Below are positions 43,963-52,340 of a stretch of 64,000 nucleotides of DNA, one piece after another. This stretch comes from Ruegeria profundi. GTDB lineage: Bacteria; Pseudomonadota; Alphaproteobacteria; Rhodobacterales; Rhodobacteraceae. Under the pieces are notes generated by a model. The model saw nothing but the letters and a program-made list of their open reading frames with translations, made no database searches and had not been told where the DNA came from. The position numbers were made by a program, and so were the translations under genes. The stretch's first letter is position 1. Each line of letters starts with the position of its first letter. Location of the stretch: positions 243,598 through 307,597 of the forward strand of contig NZ_LQBP01000006.1 in NCBI RefSeq assembly GCF_001507545.1, in the 5' to 3' direction.

Positions 43963-45206
43963 CCTCGAAACAGCCGAAACTGGCGGTGCTGGTCAAAGGA
44001 TGGCCGCGCCTGTCCGAGACGTTCATCGCCCAGGAACTTGTCGCCCTGCAGGATGCCGGGCACAGCTTTGATATCTGGTCCTTGCGCCACCCAACTGACG
44101 TCAAGCGCCATCCGTTGCACGACCGGCTCCAGGGTCAGGTGCATTACTTGCCAGAATATCTGTACGATGAGCCGCAGCGCGTCTGGGCTGCACGGGAAAA
44201 GGCGAAAACTCTGCCCGGCTACGCCGAGGCCTATCAGATTTGGCGTGCGGACTTGCGCCGCGATCCCACCCATAACCGCATTCGCAGGTTCGGACAGGCC
44301 TGTGTTCTGGCCGCCGAATTGCCCGAAGCGACAAAAGTGATGTATGCGCATTTCATGCACACTCCGTCCTCGGTCGCCCGTTATGCTGCGATCATGCGTG
44401 GCCTGCCATGGAGCTTTTCAGCCCATGCAAAGGACATCTGGACCTCGCCCGAGTGGGAAAAACGCGAAAAATTGCAAGAAGTGACACATGGTGCAGCCTT
44501 TGGCGCGACCTGCACATCCATCGGGGCCGAACATCTGCGTGGCCTTGCTGATGATCCGTCGCGGGTTGACCTGATCTATCACGGACTGGACCTTTGTCGC
44601 TTTCCCGCCCCCCCAAACCGTAAGCCGCGCGCCCCGAGCGGGCCGTTTCACATGCTGTCCGTCGGCCGATTGGTCGAGAAAAAGGGCTTTGATCGCCTGA
44701 TCGACGCTTTTGCGCTGTTGCCTGAAACACTCGACTGGCGCTGGACGCATATCGGAGGCGGAACGTTGAGCGGCGCGCTCCAAAGCCGGGCCGCGGCCGC
44801 TGGTCTGGCGCATCGGATCACTTGGAAGGGTGCCTGCGATCAGCCCGAAGTCATCGCAGCAATGCGCGCTGCCGACCTGTTCGTGCTACCGAGCCGGATT
44901 GCAGCGGACGGAGACCGCGATGGCCTGCCCAACGTTTTGATGGAGGCTGCGTCCCAGCTGTTGCCAATTCTTTCGACGCCCGTGTCGGCCATCCCGGAAT
45001 TCATTGAAACCGGAACCCACGGGGTGCTGTCCGACGACGATCCTAGCGCGCTGGCCTCGGCTATTGTCCGCCTGGCCGCTAACCCCCAGAAAACCGCGTT
45101 GATGGCTGTGGCGGCCTATGACCGCCTGATCTCTGACTTCCGCATGGACCCGGGGATCGCCCGTCTTTCCAATCGGCTGCGCGCATTGGGTGCGGACACA
45201 AACTGA
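43959..45206 (+). CDS. Glycosyltransferase family 4
   Basis: 415 residues, retaining GT-B enzyme. LPKLAVLVKGWPRLSETFI-type N-terminus and SVGRLVEKKGFDRLIDAF define the C-terminal donor domain, and the EX7E motif is near LFVLPSRIAADGDRDGLPNVLMEA. It overlaps the upstream gene by 4 bp and the next by one base (TGATG). Cytosolic. Expected to add a sugar in the same pathway as its neighbours; donor and acceptor cannot be read from sequence. Confidence 0.85.
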   Translation: MTSKQPKLAVLVKGWPRLSETFIAQELVALQDAGHSFDIWSLRHPTDVKRHPLHDRLQGQVHYLPEYLYDEPQRVWAAREKAKTLPGYAEAYQIWRADLRRDPTHNRIRRFGQACVLAAELPEATKVMYAHFMHTPSSVARYAAIMRGLPWSFSAHAKDIWTSPEWEKREKLQEVTHGAAFGATCTSIGAEHLRGLADDPSRVDLIYHGLDLCRFPAPPNRKPRAPSGPFHMLSVGRLVEKKGFDRLIDAFALLPETLDWRWTHIGGGTLSGALQSRAAAAGLAHRITWKGACDQPEVIAAMRAADLFVLPSRIAADGDRDGLPNVLMEAASQLLPILSTPVSAIPEFIETGTHGVLSDDDPSALASAIVRLAANPQKTALMAVAAYDRLISDFRMDPGIARLSNRLRALGADTN

Positions 45207-46282
45207 TGACTCGGGTCGCCTTTTACTGTCCGATGAAGGCACCCGACAGCCCGGTCCCATCCGGGGATCGTGAAATGGCGCGCAACCTCATGCAGGCGAT
45301 TGCCGCGCAGGGGGACACTGTCGAGCTTGCCTCACGACTGCGTATCTACGACAAATCCGGTGATGCGCAGGTTCAGACGGTGTTGCGCGCCGAGGCACAG
45401 GCAGAGGTACACCGTCTTGTCGCTGAGATGCCCTTGGACACGTCCCTTTGGGTGACGTATCACAACTACTACAAAGCGCCCGACCTTGTGGGCCCGCGAG
45501 TTTGCAAGGCGCGGAAAATCCCTTATGTCCAGATCGAAAGCACCCGTGCGACCAGCCGATTAGATGGTCCTTGGGCCAGTTTTGCCCAAGCCGCGCATGC
45601 TGCCTGCGACGCGGCGCAAGTGATTTTCTATCATACGACCAATGACCTGATTGCGCTTGAACGGGACAGGTGCGGGGATCAAAACCTTGTCGAGTTGCCG
45701 CCCTTTCTTCCCCTGTCGGACTTGCCGCCTGCGTCCACGTGTGATGGCCCGATGCTGAGCGTTGGGATGATGCGTCAGGGTGACAAACTGGCATCTTACG
45801 ACCTTATTGCCAAAACCCTGGCCCTACTGGATGGGGATTGGAGCCTGAATATTGCGGGCGATGGTCCGGCCCGTCGCGAAGTTGAAACTCTGATGGCTCC
45901 GTTCGGATCGAGGGTACGGTTTCTTGGTCAGTGCGACCGTGAAACGCTGCAAGAACTGTACAGTGCGGCATCGGTTCTGGTTTGGCCCGGCGTGAACGAA
46001 GCTTTTGGGATGGTCTATCTTGAAGCACAAGCCAGCGGTGTGCCTATTGTTGCGCAGGATCGGCCCGGCGTGCGGGATGTGCTGACTCCGTCGGACTACC
46101 CGCAGGTCAGCACTGGCGCAAAGGGGCTGGCCGCCCGATTGCAAAGGGTGTTGGATGACCTGTCGCTTCGTCTGTCACTGGGGGCCGAGGCCCGCATGCG
46201 GATGGCCGAGCGTCACTTGCTGCCTGCGGCCACCGAGCGGTTCTGGCGATCCGCACGCCCATTGGTGGAGACCCAAAGATGA
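45206..46282 (+). CDS. Glycosyltransferase family 4
   Basis: 358 residues. The N-terminus (YCPMKAPDSPVPSGDREMARNL) has the acceptor-side loop, LSVGMMRQGDKLASYDL starts the donor domain, and the EX7E pair is in PGVNEAFGMVYLEAQASGVP. The start shares a base with the preceding stop and the end overlaps the phosphatase gene by 4 bp. Its active-site layout is ordinary. Confidence 0.85.
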   Translation: MTRVAFYCPMKAPDSPVPSGDREMARNLMQAIAAQGDTVELASRLRIYDKSGDAQVQTVLRAEAQAEVHRLVAEMPLDTSLWVTYHNYYKAPDLVGPRVCKARKIPYVQIESTRATSRLDGPWASFAQAAHAACDAAQVIFYHTTNDLIALERDRCGDQNLVELPPFLPLSDLPPASTCDGPMLSVGMMRQGDKLASYDLIAKTLALLDGDWSLNIAGDGPARREVETLMAPFGSRVRFLGQCDRETLQELYSAASVLVWPGVNEAFGMVYLEAQASGVPIVAQDRPGVRDVLTPSDYPQVSTGAKGLAARLQRVLDDLSLRLSLGAEARMRMAERHLLPAATERFWRSARPLVETQR

Positions 46283-46863
46283 CTCGTTTAGCCCTGCTCA
46301 GACATGGCCACACGCACTGGAACCGCGCAGGCCGCATTCAGGGGCGCAGCGACATTCCGCTGGATGCGGATGCCCGGGCTGAACTTGCAAACACACGCCT
46401 GCCTGACACATGGAAGGACGCGGCCCTGTGGTCCAGTCCGCTGCTGAGGGCCAGCGAGACCGCGCGCCTTGTTGCCGGGCGCGACCCACGGACCTCGGAT
46501 GCACTGACCGAGATGAACTGGGGTGATTGGGAGGGGTTGCGCGGTGTCGATCTGATAGCAGACCCGAAAAGTGGATACCGCCATATTGAGGATTGGAGCT
46601 GGGAATTCCGTCCGCCGAACGGTGAAAGCCCGGCCGAGGTCTGGTCACGGCTAATGCCCTGGCTGGATGGGCTATCTGGCGACACGGTTGCGGTCTGCCA
46701 TATCGGCATCATGCGGGTCATTCTGGCACGTGCTTGGGGTTGGGATTTCGACGGCCCCGCCCCATTCAAAATCAAGCGCAATCGGCTGTATATCCTTGAC
46801 ATGCCATCCCTCACGCCGTTGCCAGAACCCATCCGCCTGATCCGGCCCGAGGCCAACCTATGA
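46279..46863 (+). CDS. Histidine phosphatase family protein (phosphoglycerate-mutase-like)
   Basis: 194 residues. The catalytic RHG motif is LLRHGHTHWNRAGRIQGRSD, the second histidine is in VAVCHIGIMRVILA, and the acid is in EMNWGDWEG. Cytosolic histidine phosphatase. In a glycan operon it may dephosphorylate a sugar-phosphate product or intermediate; CobC-like activity is the main alternative. It is coupled to both neighbours by 4-bp overlaps. Confidence 0.87.
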   Translation: MTRLALLRHGHTHWNRAGRIQGRSDIPLDADARAELANTRLPDTWKDAALWSSPLLRASETARLVAGRDPRTSDALTEMNWGDWEGLRGVDLIADPKSGYRHIEDWSWEFRPPNGESPAEVWSRLMPWLDGLSGDTVAVCHIGIMRVILARAWGWDFDGPAPFKIKRNRLYILDMPSLTPLPEPIRLIRPEANL

Positions 46864-47999
46864 AGGTGATGATCATTGTCACGCACCTGCTGGGCACCGG
46901 GCATCTAAGTCGGGCCTTGACGCTGGGCAAGGCATTTGAACGAGCGGGGCACGAGACCTTTGTCGTTTCGGGTGGAATGCCTGCGCCGCAATTGGACAGT
47001 GCGGGTGTCAGCCTTTTGGGGTTGCCGCCACTTCGCTCGGACGGAACCGACTTTACACGGCATTTAACCGCAAACGGTGACATCGCCGACGCGGCCTACC
47101 TGAAAGCGCGTGAAACTGCACTGGTGAAAGCCGTTGAAAGTTTCGTGCCGGATGTTCTGATCACTGAGCTGTTTCCATTTGGCCGCCGGTCACTGGCGAC
47201 CGAGTTCATCGCGGCGCTTGAGGCTGCCCGCACCCTGCCGCACCGCCCGACCATTTTGGGCTCGATCCGGGATATTCTGGCCCCACCGTCGAAAGAGTCC
47301 AAAGCGCAACGTACGGAAGAGATCGTGCTCCGGTACTATGACGGTATCCTTGTCCATGCAGATCATGATGTTGTTCCGCTGGATGTCAGTTGGCCGGTTA
47401 CCGATCGATTGCGCAAGCGGCTGTTCTATACCGGTTTCGTCGCACCAGAAGCCCCCGCGCCGCACCCGGATGCCGTGGGCCAAGGCGAGGTGCTGGTCAG
47501 CGCCGGCGGCGGATCAGTGGGCCAGCCGATCTTTCGCGCGGCCATCGAGGCCGCCCGCAAGATGCCCAACAGGCGCTGGCGCCTGTTGGTGGGCGGTCAA
47601 GACGCACGGCAGCGCATTGCCGATTTGCAAAACGATGTGGGTGATGCCCCGGTGACGCTGGAACCTGTTCGTCCGGATTTCCGCCAGATGCTGCCACTGG
47701 CCGCAGCGTCCGTCAGCATGTGCGGCTACAATACCGCGCTGGACATTCTGCAATCTGGTACTCCAGCCGTATTCATTCCGTTTGACGATGGCAAAGAGGT
47801 CGAACAGACACTGCGCGGAACTAGTCTTGCCGGTTTGTCCGCAATCGAACTTCTACCCAGCAACGAACTTGATGGCTCTGCTTTGGCGCGGGCTGTTGAG
47901 GCTGTTATCCAGGATGGCCCACGCGCCGTTTCCGCCAAGGGCTTTGACGGTGCCGACAGATCCGTCGAAATTGCAGTAGGGCTGAGGGCGCAAGCATGA
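46860..47999 (+). CDS. GT28/MurG-like glycosyltransferase
   Basis: 379 residues, GT-B. The N-terminal loop is THLLGTGHLSRALTLGKAFE and the C-terminal donor motif is SMCGYNTALDILQSGTPAVFIPF. It shares the GxGHLxRA and GYNT motifs with the first gene of the operon, so the pair probably arose by duplication or uses related donors. It overlaps the phosphatase gene and the deacetylase gene by 4 bp each. Confidence 0.82.
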   Translation: MKVMIIVTHLLGTGHLSRALTLGKAFERAGHETFVVSGGMPAPQLDSAGVSLLGLPPLRSDGTDFTRHLTANGDIADAAYLKARETALVKAVESFVPDVLITELFPFGRRSLATEFIAALEAARTLPHRPTILGSIRDILAPPSKESKAQRTEEIVLRYYDGILVHADHDVVPLDVSWPVTDRLRKRLFYTGFVAPEAPAPHPDAVGQGEVLVSAGGGSVGQPIFRAAIEAARKMPNRRWRLLVGGQDARQRIADLQNDVGDAPVTLEPVRPDFRQMLPLAAASVSMCGYNTALDILQSGTPAVFIPFDDGKEVEQTLRGTSLAGLSAIELLPSNELDGSALARAVEAVIQDGPRAVSAKGFDGADRSVEIAVGLRAQA

Positions 48000-48766
48000 C
48001 AATTGACTGGCACCCTTTGGAGTCCGAACTAGACCGCTGGCGTACACAGAACCTTGCGCTGCCACTGTGGTGGCGGGACGACGACGCTGTCTCAGTGACG
48101 CCGCAGCTAGAGACGCTGGCAGGCTTGTCCCAGACTCTTGACCTGCCGGTTCATCTTGCGATCATTCCGCGCAATGCCGATCGTCAGCTGGTGGATTACG
48201 TGGCGCGGCATCGGACGCTAATCCCGGTAGTGCATGGCTGGGCGCATCAGAACCACGCGCCTGAGGGTGAGAAAAAATCCGAGTTCCGACTGCACCGGCC
48301 CATCCCAGACATCACTGCGGATGCCCAGGCCGGGTTGGATCGCTTGCGTAAGCTGTTGGGTGACCGGCTGTGCCCGATGTTCGTGCCCCCTTGGAACCGT
48401 ATTGCGCCCGAAGTGGTCGAATACCTGCCCGAACTCGGGTTCCGCATCATCTCGGCTGCAACACCACGCAAGGCGCGCTGGCCTGTGCCCGGACTGGAAC
48501 AGATCAACACTCATCTGGATCCGATCGACTGGCGCGGAACGCGCGGGCTGACCGCAACGGACAAGCTGATTGGCCAAACAGTCAAACTGCTGCGTGACCG
48601 GCGTGAGGGGCGCACCGACAATGCCGAACCGTTCGGTGTGTTGACGCATCATCTGGTTCATGATCAAGACATCTGGACCTTTACCGAAGGGTTGCTGCGC
48701 AGATTGCTGGACGGCCCCGGCCGCATTTGGGTCGCACCATCTGAGAACAAACCCAGGGAGACCTGA
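47996..48766 (+). CDS. Polysaccharide deacetylase-like protein (NodB fold)
   Basis: 256 residues without signal peptide. The metal-site acids appear in LWWRDDDAVS near residue 24, and the two zinc histidines in HGWAHQNH (H-x3-H) near residue 82; both match the NodB layout, with R-D-D-D in place of the usual T-F-D-D. The lack of a signal peptide and its place among cytosolic glycosyltransferases suggest it deacetylates an intracellular sugar intermediate. The next gene starts right after its stop. Confidence 0.82.
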   Translation: MTIDWHPLESELDRWRTQNLALPLWWRDDDAVSVTPQLETLAGLSQTLDLPVHLAIIPRNADRQLVDYVARHRTLIPVVHGWAHQNHAPEGEKKSEFRLHRPIPDITADAQAGLDRLRKLLGDRLCPMFVPPWNRIAPEVVEYLPELGFRIISAATPRKARWPVPGLEQINTHLDPIDWRGTRGLTATDKLIGQTVKLLRDRREGRTDNAEPFGVLTHHLVHDQDIWTFTEGLLRRLLDGPGRIWVAPSENKPRET

Positions 48767-49243
48767 ATGAGCCGACTAGATTCCATGCTGCGCCGGTTAA
48801 CGGCACAACGCGACGGGCTGAACTGGGCGGTCGCGCAGATCAGCGACATAGATGGCGACGTTCTGGATATGGGGCTGGGCAACGGGCGCACCTATGACCA
48901 TCTGCGGGAAATAATGCCAGATCGGCGCATCTGGGTCATGGACCGGGTACTGCAATGCCACCCATCCAGCACCCCGCCGGCCCAAGATTTCCTGCAGGGC
49001 GAGGCTGAGCCAATGCTTAGAAAGCTGGCCGCTGGCGGCCCAAAGATCGTGCTGGCGCATTATGATTTTGGACGCGGAATCAAAGAAGAAGATGTCGCCG
49101 AAGCAGCCCGCCTGAGCCCCTTGATCGCGCAGGTGATGCGGCCCGGCGGATTGTTGATATCGGGGCAGCCTTTGGTGGGGTTTGAGCAGATCAGCGGCCC
49201 GGATACGATCGCGCCGGACAGGTATCTGTTCTACAGGGCCTGA
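48767..49243 (+). CDS. Small class I SAM-dependent methyltransferase
   Basis: 158 residues. The SAM-binding glycine motif is VLDMGLGNGRTYDHL, the acidic strand ends in VMDRVLQCHPSSTPP, and a central KIVLAHYDFGRG segment is present. It is paralogous to the 165-residue protein at 31972-32469. It is the last gene of the glycan operon and may O-methylate the product. Its stop codon directly abuts the phnM stop codon (palindromic CCTGATCAGG). Confidence 0.85.
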   Translation: MSRLDSMLRRLTAQRDGLNWAVAQISDIDGDVLDMGLGNGRTYDHLREIMPDRRIWVMDRVLQCHPSSTPPAQDFLQGEAEPMLRKLAAGGPKIVLAHYDFGRGIKEEDVAEAARLSPLIAQVMRPGGLLISGQPLVGFEQISGPDTIAPDRYLFYRA

Positions 49244-50383
49244 TCAGGCAACGCGCCCTCCGCGTGACCAGACACCATTCAGAGCAGGTGCACCTTCCCG
49301 TAATCGAAACCGGATCACATCAGCCCGTGCACCGATGCGCAGCTCGCCACGATCCTCCAGACCAACGGCCTGTGCGGGGGCTTGGGTCACGGTCCGTAAA
49401 CCGCGGGACATATCGCCCCACTGCTCACCCAGACGCGCCGCTGACAGCAGCAAGGCGGCGGGCACATAGTCCGAAGACAGAATGTCGAGATGGCCAAGAT
49501 CAGCCAGTTCTTGCGCGGCGACATTGCCGGAATGCGACCCGCCCCGGATTACGTTGGGCGCACCCATCATGACCTTGATACCGTGATCATGGCAGGCCCG
49601 TGCGGCCTCTACGGTTGTCGGAAACTCGGCCAGCCGAATGCCGTGACCGGCGGATACAGCCACCTGTTCCTGCGTGGTATCATCGTGACTGGCCAGGATC
49701 GCGCCAAAGCGTTTTGCTGCTTTCACGGTTTCAACTTCGTGCCGGTCACCATACCGGTCACGCAGCGCCTTAAGCTGGGCCACATGCTGCAGAAAGTCGT
49801 CGTCTGACATGCTGTGCTTGCCTTTCATATAGGCTTCGAGCTGCGACATATTCCGGAACTGCCGCTGCCCCGGCGTATGATCCATAAGAGACACCAGCCC
49901 CACACGATCTTCGGCGCTGAACTCATCCAACTCATCCACCAGCGTTTCCGAGCACACCTCGGCCCGGAGGTGCAAAAAGTGGCTGATCTTCAAGGCGTCC
50001 TGTTCGCGCAGCTGCCATAGCTCGCGGGACAGATCGCGGGCGTATTTCTTGTAGCGGTTGCCACTTGGGATCGAACCGATGCGCATCGCATCAAACACGG
50101 TGGTAATCCCAGTACTGGCCAGTTCGGCATCATGGGCCAGAATGGCTGCCGCATGGGGCCAGTCGACCTTGGGCCGCGGTTGGATGTGGCGTTCAAGGTT
50201 GTCGGTGTGCAACTCAACCAGACCGGGGCTGACATAGTCGCCTTCGCAGTCCATGGCACCGACGGGAACGGCCGGGCCGGTTGCGATGTCTGCAATCGTC
50301 TCGCCCACGATACGGACGCTGCCTGTAACCGTCTCATTCGGAAGAACAAGCGTGGCATTGGCAAGGATCATTTCTTCTGTCAT
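49244..50383 (-). CDS. phnM: Alpha-D-ribose 1-methylphosphonate 5-triphosphate diphosphatase PhnM
   Basis: Amidohydrolase-fold enzyme that removes diphosphate from the PhnGHIL product before the PhnJ reaction. The 379 residues start at the ATG at 50383 (MTEEMILANATLV); the longer frame covers the divergent promoter region. The first metal-site histidine/aspartate pair is in VELHTDNLERH, and ILASHDDTTQEQV and GAPNVIRGGSHSGN are family-typical. Separated from phnN by the reversed DUF1045 gene, so probably transcribed from its own promoter in the 52-bp gap. Confidence 0.93.
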   Translation of the reverse strand: MTEEMILANATLVLPNETVTGSVRIVGETIADIATGPAVPVGAMDCEGDYVSPGLVELHTDNLERHIQPRPKVDWPHAAAILAHDAELASTGITTVFDAMRIGSIPSGNRYKKYARDLSRELWQLREQDALKISHFLHLRAEVCSETLVDELDEFSAEDRVGLVSLMDHTPGQRQFRNMSQLEAYMKGKHSMSDDDFLQHVAQLKALRDRYGDRHEVETVKAAKRFGAILASHDDTTQEQVAVSAGHGIRLAEFPTTVEAARACHDHGIKVMMGAPNVIRGGSHSGNVAAQELADLGHLDILSSDYVPAALLLSAARLGEQWGDMSRGLRTVTQAPAQAVGLEDRGELRIGARADVIRFRLREGAPALNGVWSRGGRVA

Positions 50384-50394
50384 CTGAACTTCAC
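50377..50394 (+). promoter_or_regulatory. Pho-box-like repeat upstream of the DUF1045 gene
   Basis: CTGTCAT-CTGA-ACTTCAC has a perfect first PhoB half site and a weak second one at the 11-base period. It lies 42 bp before the DUF1045 start and overlaps the first codons of phnM. The match may be fortuitous since the first half coincides with the phnM start codon. The other two candidates in this locus are stronger. Confidence 0.4.
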
Positions 50395-50435
50395 ACGGTC
50401 TGAGATATTGAGAAGGCCACGCATAGGAGGCCAAT

Positions 50436-51119
50436 GTGACATTCACGCGATACGCGATCTATTTTGCGCCACCAGCCACGGCTGAATGGGCGAAATTCGC
50501 CAGCAGCTGGCTGGGTTGGGACATCAAGGCCGGCACCGCCCTTGTCCATCCCGTGATCGACGGCGTTGATGTTGCAGCCGTAACCGAGGTGCCGCGCAAT
50601 TACGGTCTGCATGCGACAATCAAACCCCCGTTCCGGCTGCGGGATGGGCAAACGGTTGAGGCGTTGCACGATGCCTGCGCGCAGGTTGCGGCCTCGCAGC
50701 CCATTGTGGTCCAGGACGGGCTGACGATCGCCCGACTTGGCCGGTTTCTGGCCCTGCGCCCGCTGGGGGATGAGGCCGCGCTGAACGCTTTGGCCGCCGC
50801 TTGCGTGCGCGAACTGGACAGCTTTCGTGCGCCGCCTGCACAGTCCGAGCTTGACCGGCGCCGCGCCAGCGGCCTGACGGCCCAGCAGGACGCCAACTTG
50901 GTGCAATGGGGTTATCCTTACGTGATGGATACATTCCGTTTCCACATCACGCTTTGCGGTAAATTGGACAGGGCCACGCTGACAACGGTTGAAGCGGCGC
51001 TGCAATCGCGGCTTGCCCCATTGCTGCCTCAGCCGTTTCAGATCAATGATCTGGCGTTGGTGGGTGAGGCCGAAGATGGGCGGTTTCACCTGCTGCATCG
51101 CTATGCCCTTTCCGGTTGA
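50436..51119 (+). CDS. DUF1045 phosphonate-operon protein, 2H phosphoesterase-like
   Basis: 227 residues from a GTG at 50436 (AGGAGG 5 bases upstream). It has the two H-x-T motifs of the 2H phosphoesterase superfamily: YGLHATIKPPF (H59, T61) and FHITLCGKL (H170, T172). The fold hydrolyses or forms cyclic phosphodiesters. The family recurs in phn loci. It is placed on the plus strand between phnM and phnN, opposite to all other C-P lyase genes, and overlaps phnN by 19 bp at the 3' end. Hydrolysis of 5-phosphoribosyl 1,2-cyclic phosphate in place of PhnP is a plausible but unproved role. Confidence 0.88.
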   Translation: MTFTRYAIYFAPPATAEWAKFASSWLGWDIKAGTALVHPVIDGVDVAAVTEVPRNYGLHATIKPPFRLRDGQTVEALHDACAQVAASQPIVVQDGLTIARLGRFLALRPLGDEAALNALAAACVRELDSFRAPPAQSELDRRRASGLTAQQDANLVQWGYPYVMDTFRFHITLCGKLDRATLTTVEAALQSRLAPLLPQPFQINDLALVGEAEDGRFHLLHRYALSG

Positions 51120-51649
51120 AGGTGGTCGAGGATCGTATCGATCGTAGATTCCAGCGACCCGGAATTGTCGATTTCGATGACCCGCACCAGCCCCTCGGGC
51201 AAGCTCGCTTTTGCACGTGTCATCCGCCGCGCCTGCTCGGCTACGCCTTCGCGTCCGCGTGCTGACAGGCGGTGCGCCAGAACCTCGGGCTCTGCAGTCA
51301 GCGAGATGACTACCAGATCGCCGAACACCTCTTGCGCCTGTAGCAAAACAGACCGCGACAGATTCACCATCACCCCATCCGCTTGCTTTCTAAGCTCCTC
51401 AACAGTCTTGGGTACACCGTAGAACAGGCCATGCGCAGGCCAATGCAAAGCAAATGCACCCTGTGCAACCATCTGCCGAAAGCGGTCAACAGACACACGG
51501 TCAAAGTCTTCGCCTTGTTCGCCTTCGGGCCGCGTGATGACCCGTCGCACCCGGTGAATACCGGGAACACGCGCGTCTAGCGCTTCGATTACGCTGTCCT
51601 TGCCGACACCTGATGGGCCAACAATTGCTATGACCGGAGCAAGGCTCAT
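51101..51649 (-). CDS. phnN: Ribose 1,5-bisphosphate phosphokinase PhnN
   Basis: 182 residues. Makes PRPP from ribose 1,5-bisphosphate and ATP. The P-loop is VGPSGVGKDS, and the guanylate-kinase-like layout (RRVITRPEGEQGEDF, FALHWPAHGLFYG) is visible. Follows phnL with a 4-bp overlap and ends 19 bp inside the convergent DUF1045 gene. Confidence 0.93.
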   Translation of the reverse strand: MSLAPVIAIVGPSGVGKDSVIEALDARVPGIHRVRRVITRPEGEQGEDFDRVSVDRFRQMVAQGAFALHWPAHGLFYGVPKTVEELRKQADGVMVNLSRSVLLQAQEVFGDLVVISLTAEPEVLAHRLSARGREGVAEQARRMTRAKASLPEGLVRVIEIDNSGSLESTIDTILDHLQPERA

Positions 51650-52338
51650 ACCAGTACTCCGGGCGTGAAGTCAGAGACGTTAACCTCGCGATCGCAAACC
51701 CGGTCTCGCGCGCCGACATCGTGAAAAATCCCGACAATTGCGGCACCACGCGCCTTGGCCTCTTCGATCAATGACAGCACCGTCTCACGGTTCTGTACAT
51801 CCAGCGAGGCGGTGGGTTCATCCAGAAGCATCGCGGGATAGTCATGCGCGAAACCGCGGGCTATGTTCACCCGTTGCTGCTCGCCCCCCGAAAAGGTCGT
51901 TGGACTCAGCCCCCACAGGTGTTCAGGGATGTTCAGCCGCGCCAACAGCGCCGCCGCTTTTTCCAGCGCCACCTGCCGCTCGCAACCGATTGCCAGTAAC
52001 GGATCAGCCACCACCTCAAGCGTCGGTACGCGCGGGACAACTCGCAGGAACTGGCTGACATAGCCAAGTGTTTCACGCCGCAAAGCCAGTATCTGGCGCG
52101 GCTCGGCCTGTGCCACGTCAAGCCCGCCCACCAGTACCTGCCCGGACGCCGCCAGGTAGTTCCCATAGATCACCCGCATCAGGGTTGACTTGCCTGCCCC
52201 GGACGCTCCGGTCAGGGCAATGCACTCTCCCGGCGCGACGGTCAGCGACGCGCCCTCCATCACAGGGATCACCGCACTGCCCTGATTGTGCAGGGTAAAG
52301 CTTTTGCTCACATCTTTCAGTTCGATCATCGCCGCCAT
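51646..52338 (-). CDS. phnL: C-P lyase ATPase subunit PhnL
   Basis: ABC-type ATPase of 230 residues from the ATG at 52338. Part of the PhnGHIL activity that attaches the phosphonate to ribose triphosphate. Walker A is GASGAGKST, the signature is FSGGEQQRVNIARG and Walker B is AMLLDEPTASLD. It starts 2 bp after the phnK stop; an in-frame GTG at 52344 overlapping that stop is the alternative. Confidence 0.93.
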   Translation of the reverse strand: MAAMIELKDVSKSFTLHNQGSAVIPVMEGASLTVAPGECIALTGASGAGKSTLMRVIYGNYLAASGQVLVGGLDVAQAEPRQILALRRETLGYVSQFLRVVPRVPTLEVVADPLLAIGCERQVALEKAAALLARLNIPEHLWGLSPTTFSGGEQQRVNIARGFAHDYPAMLLDEPTASLDVQNRETVLSLIEEAKARGAAIVGIFHDVGARDRVCDREVNVSDFTPGVLV

Positions 52339-52340
52339 CT

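Noticed and set aside
50384..50446. 21-codon N-terminal extension of phnM
   Set aside because: It covers the divergent promoter and DUF1045 start; PhnM homology begins at the ATG at 50383.
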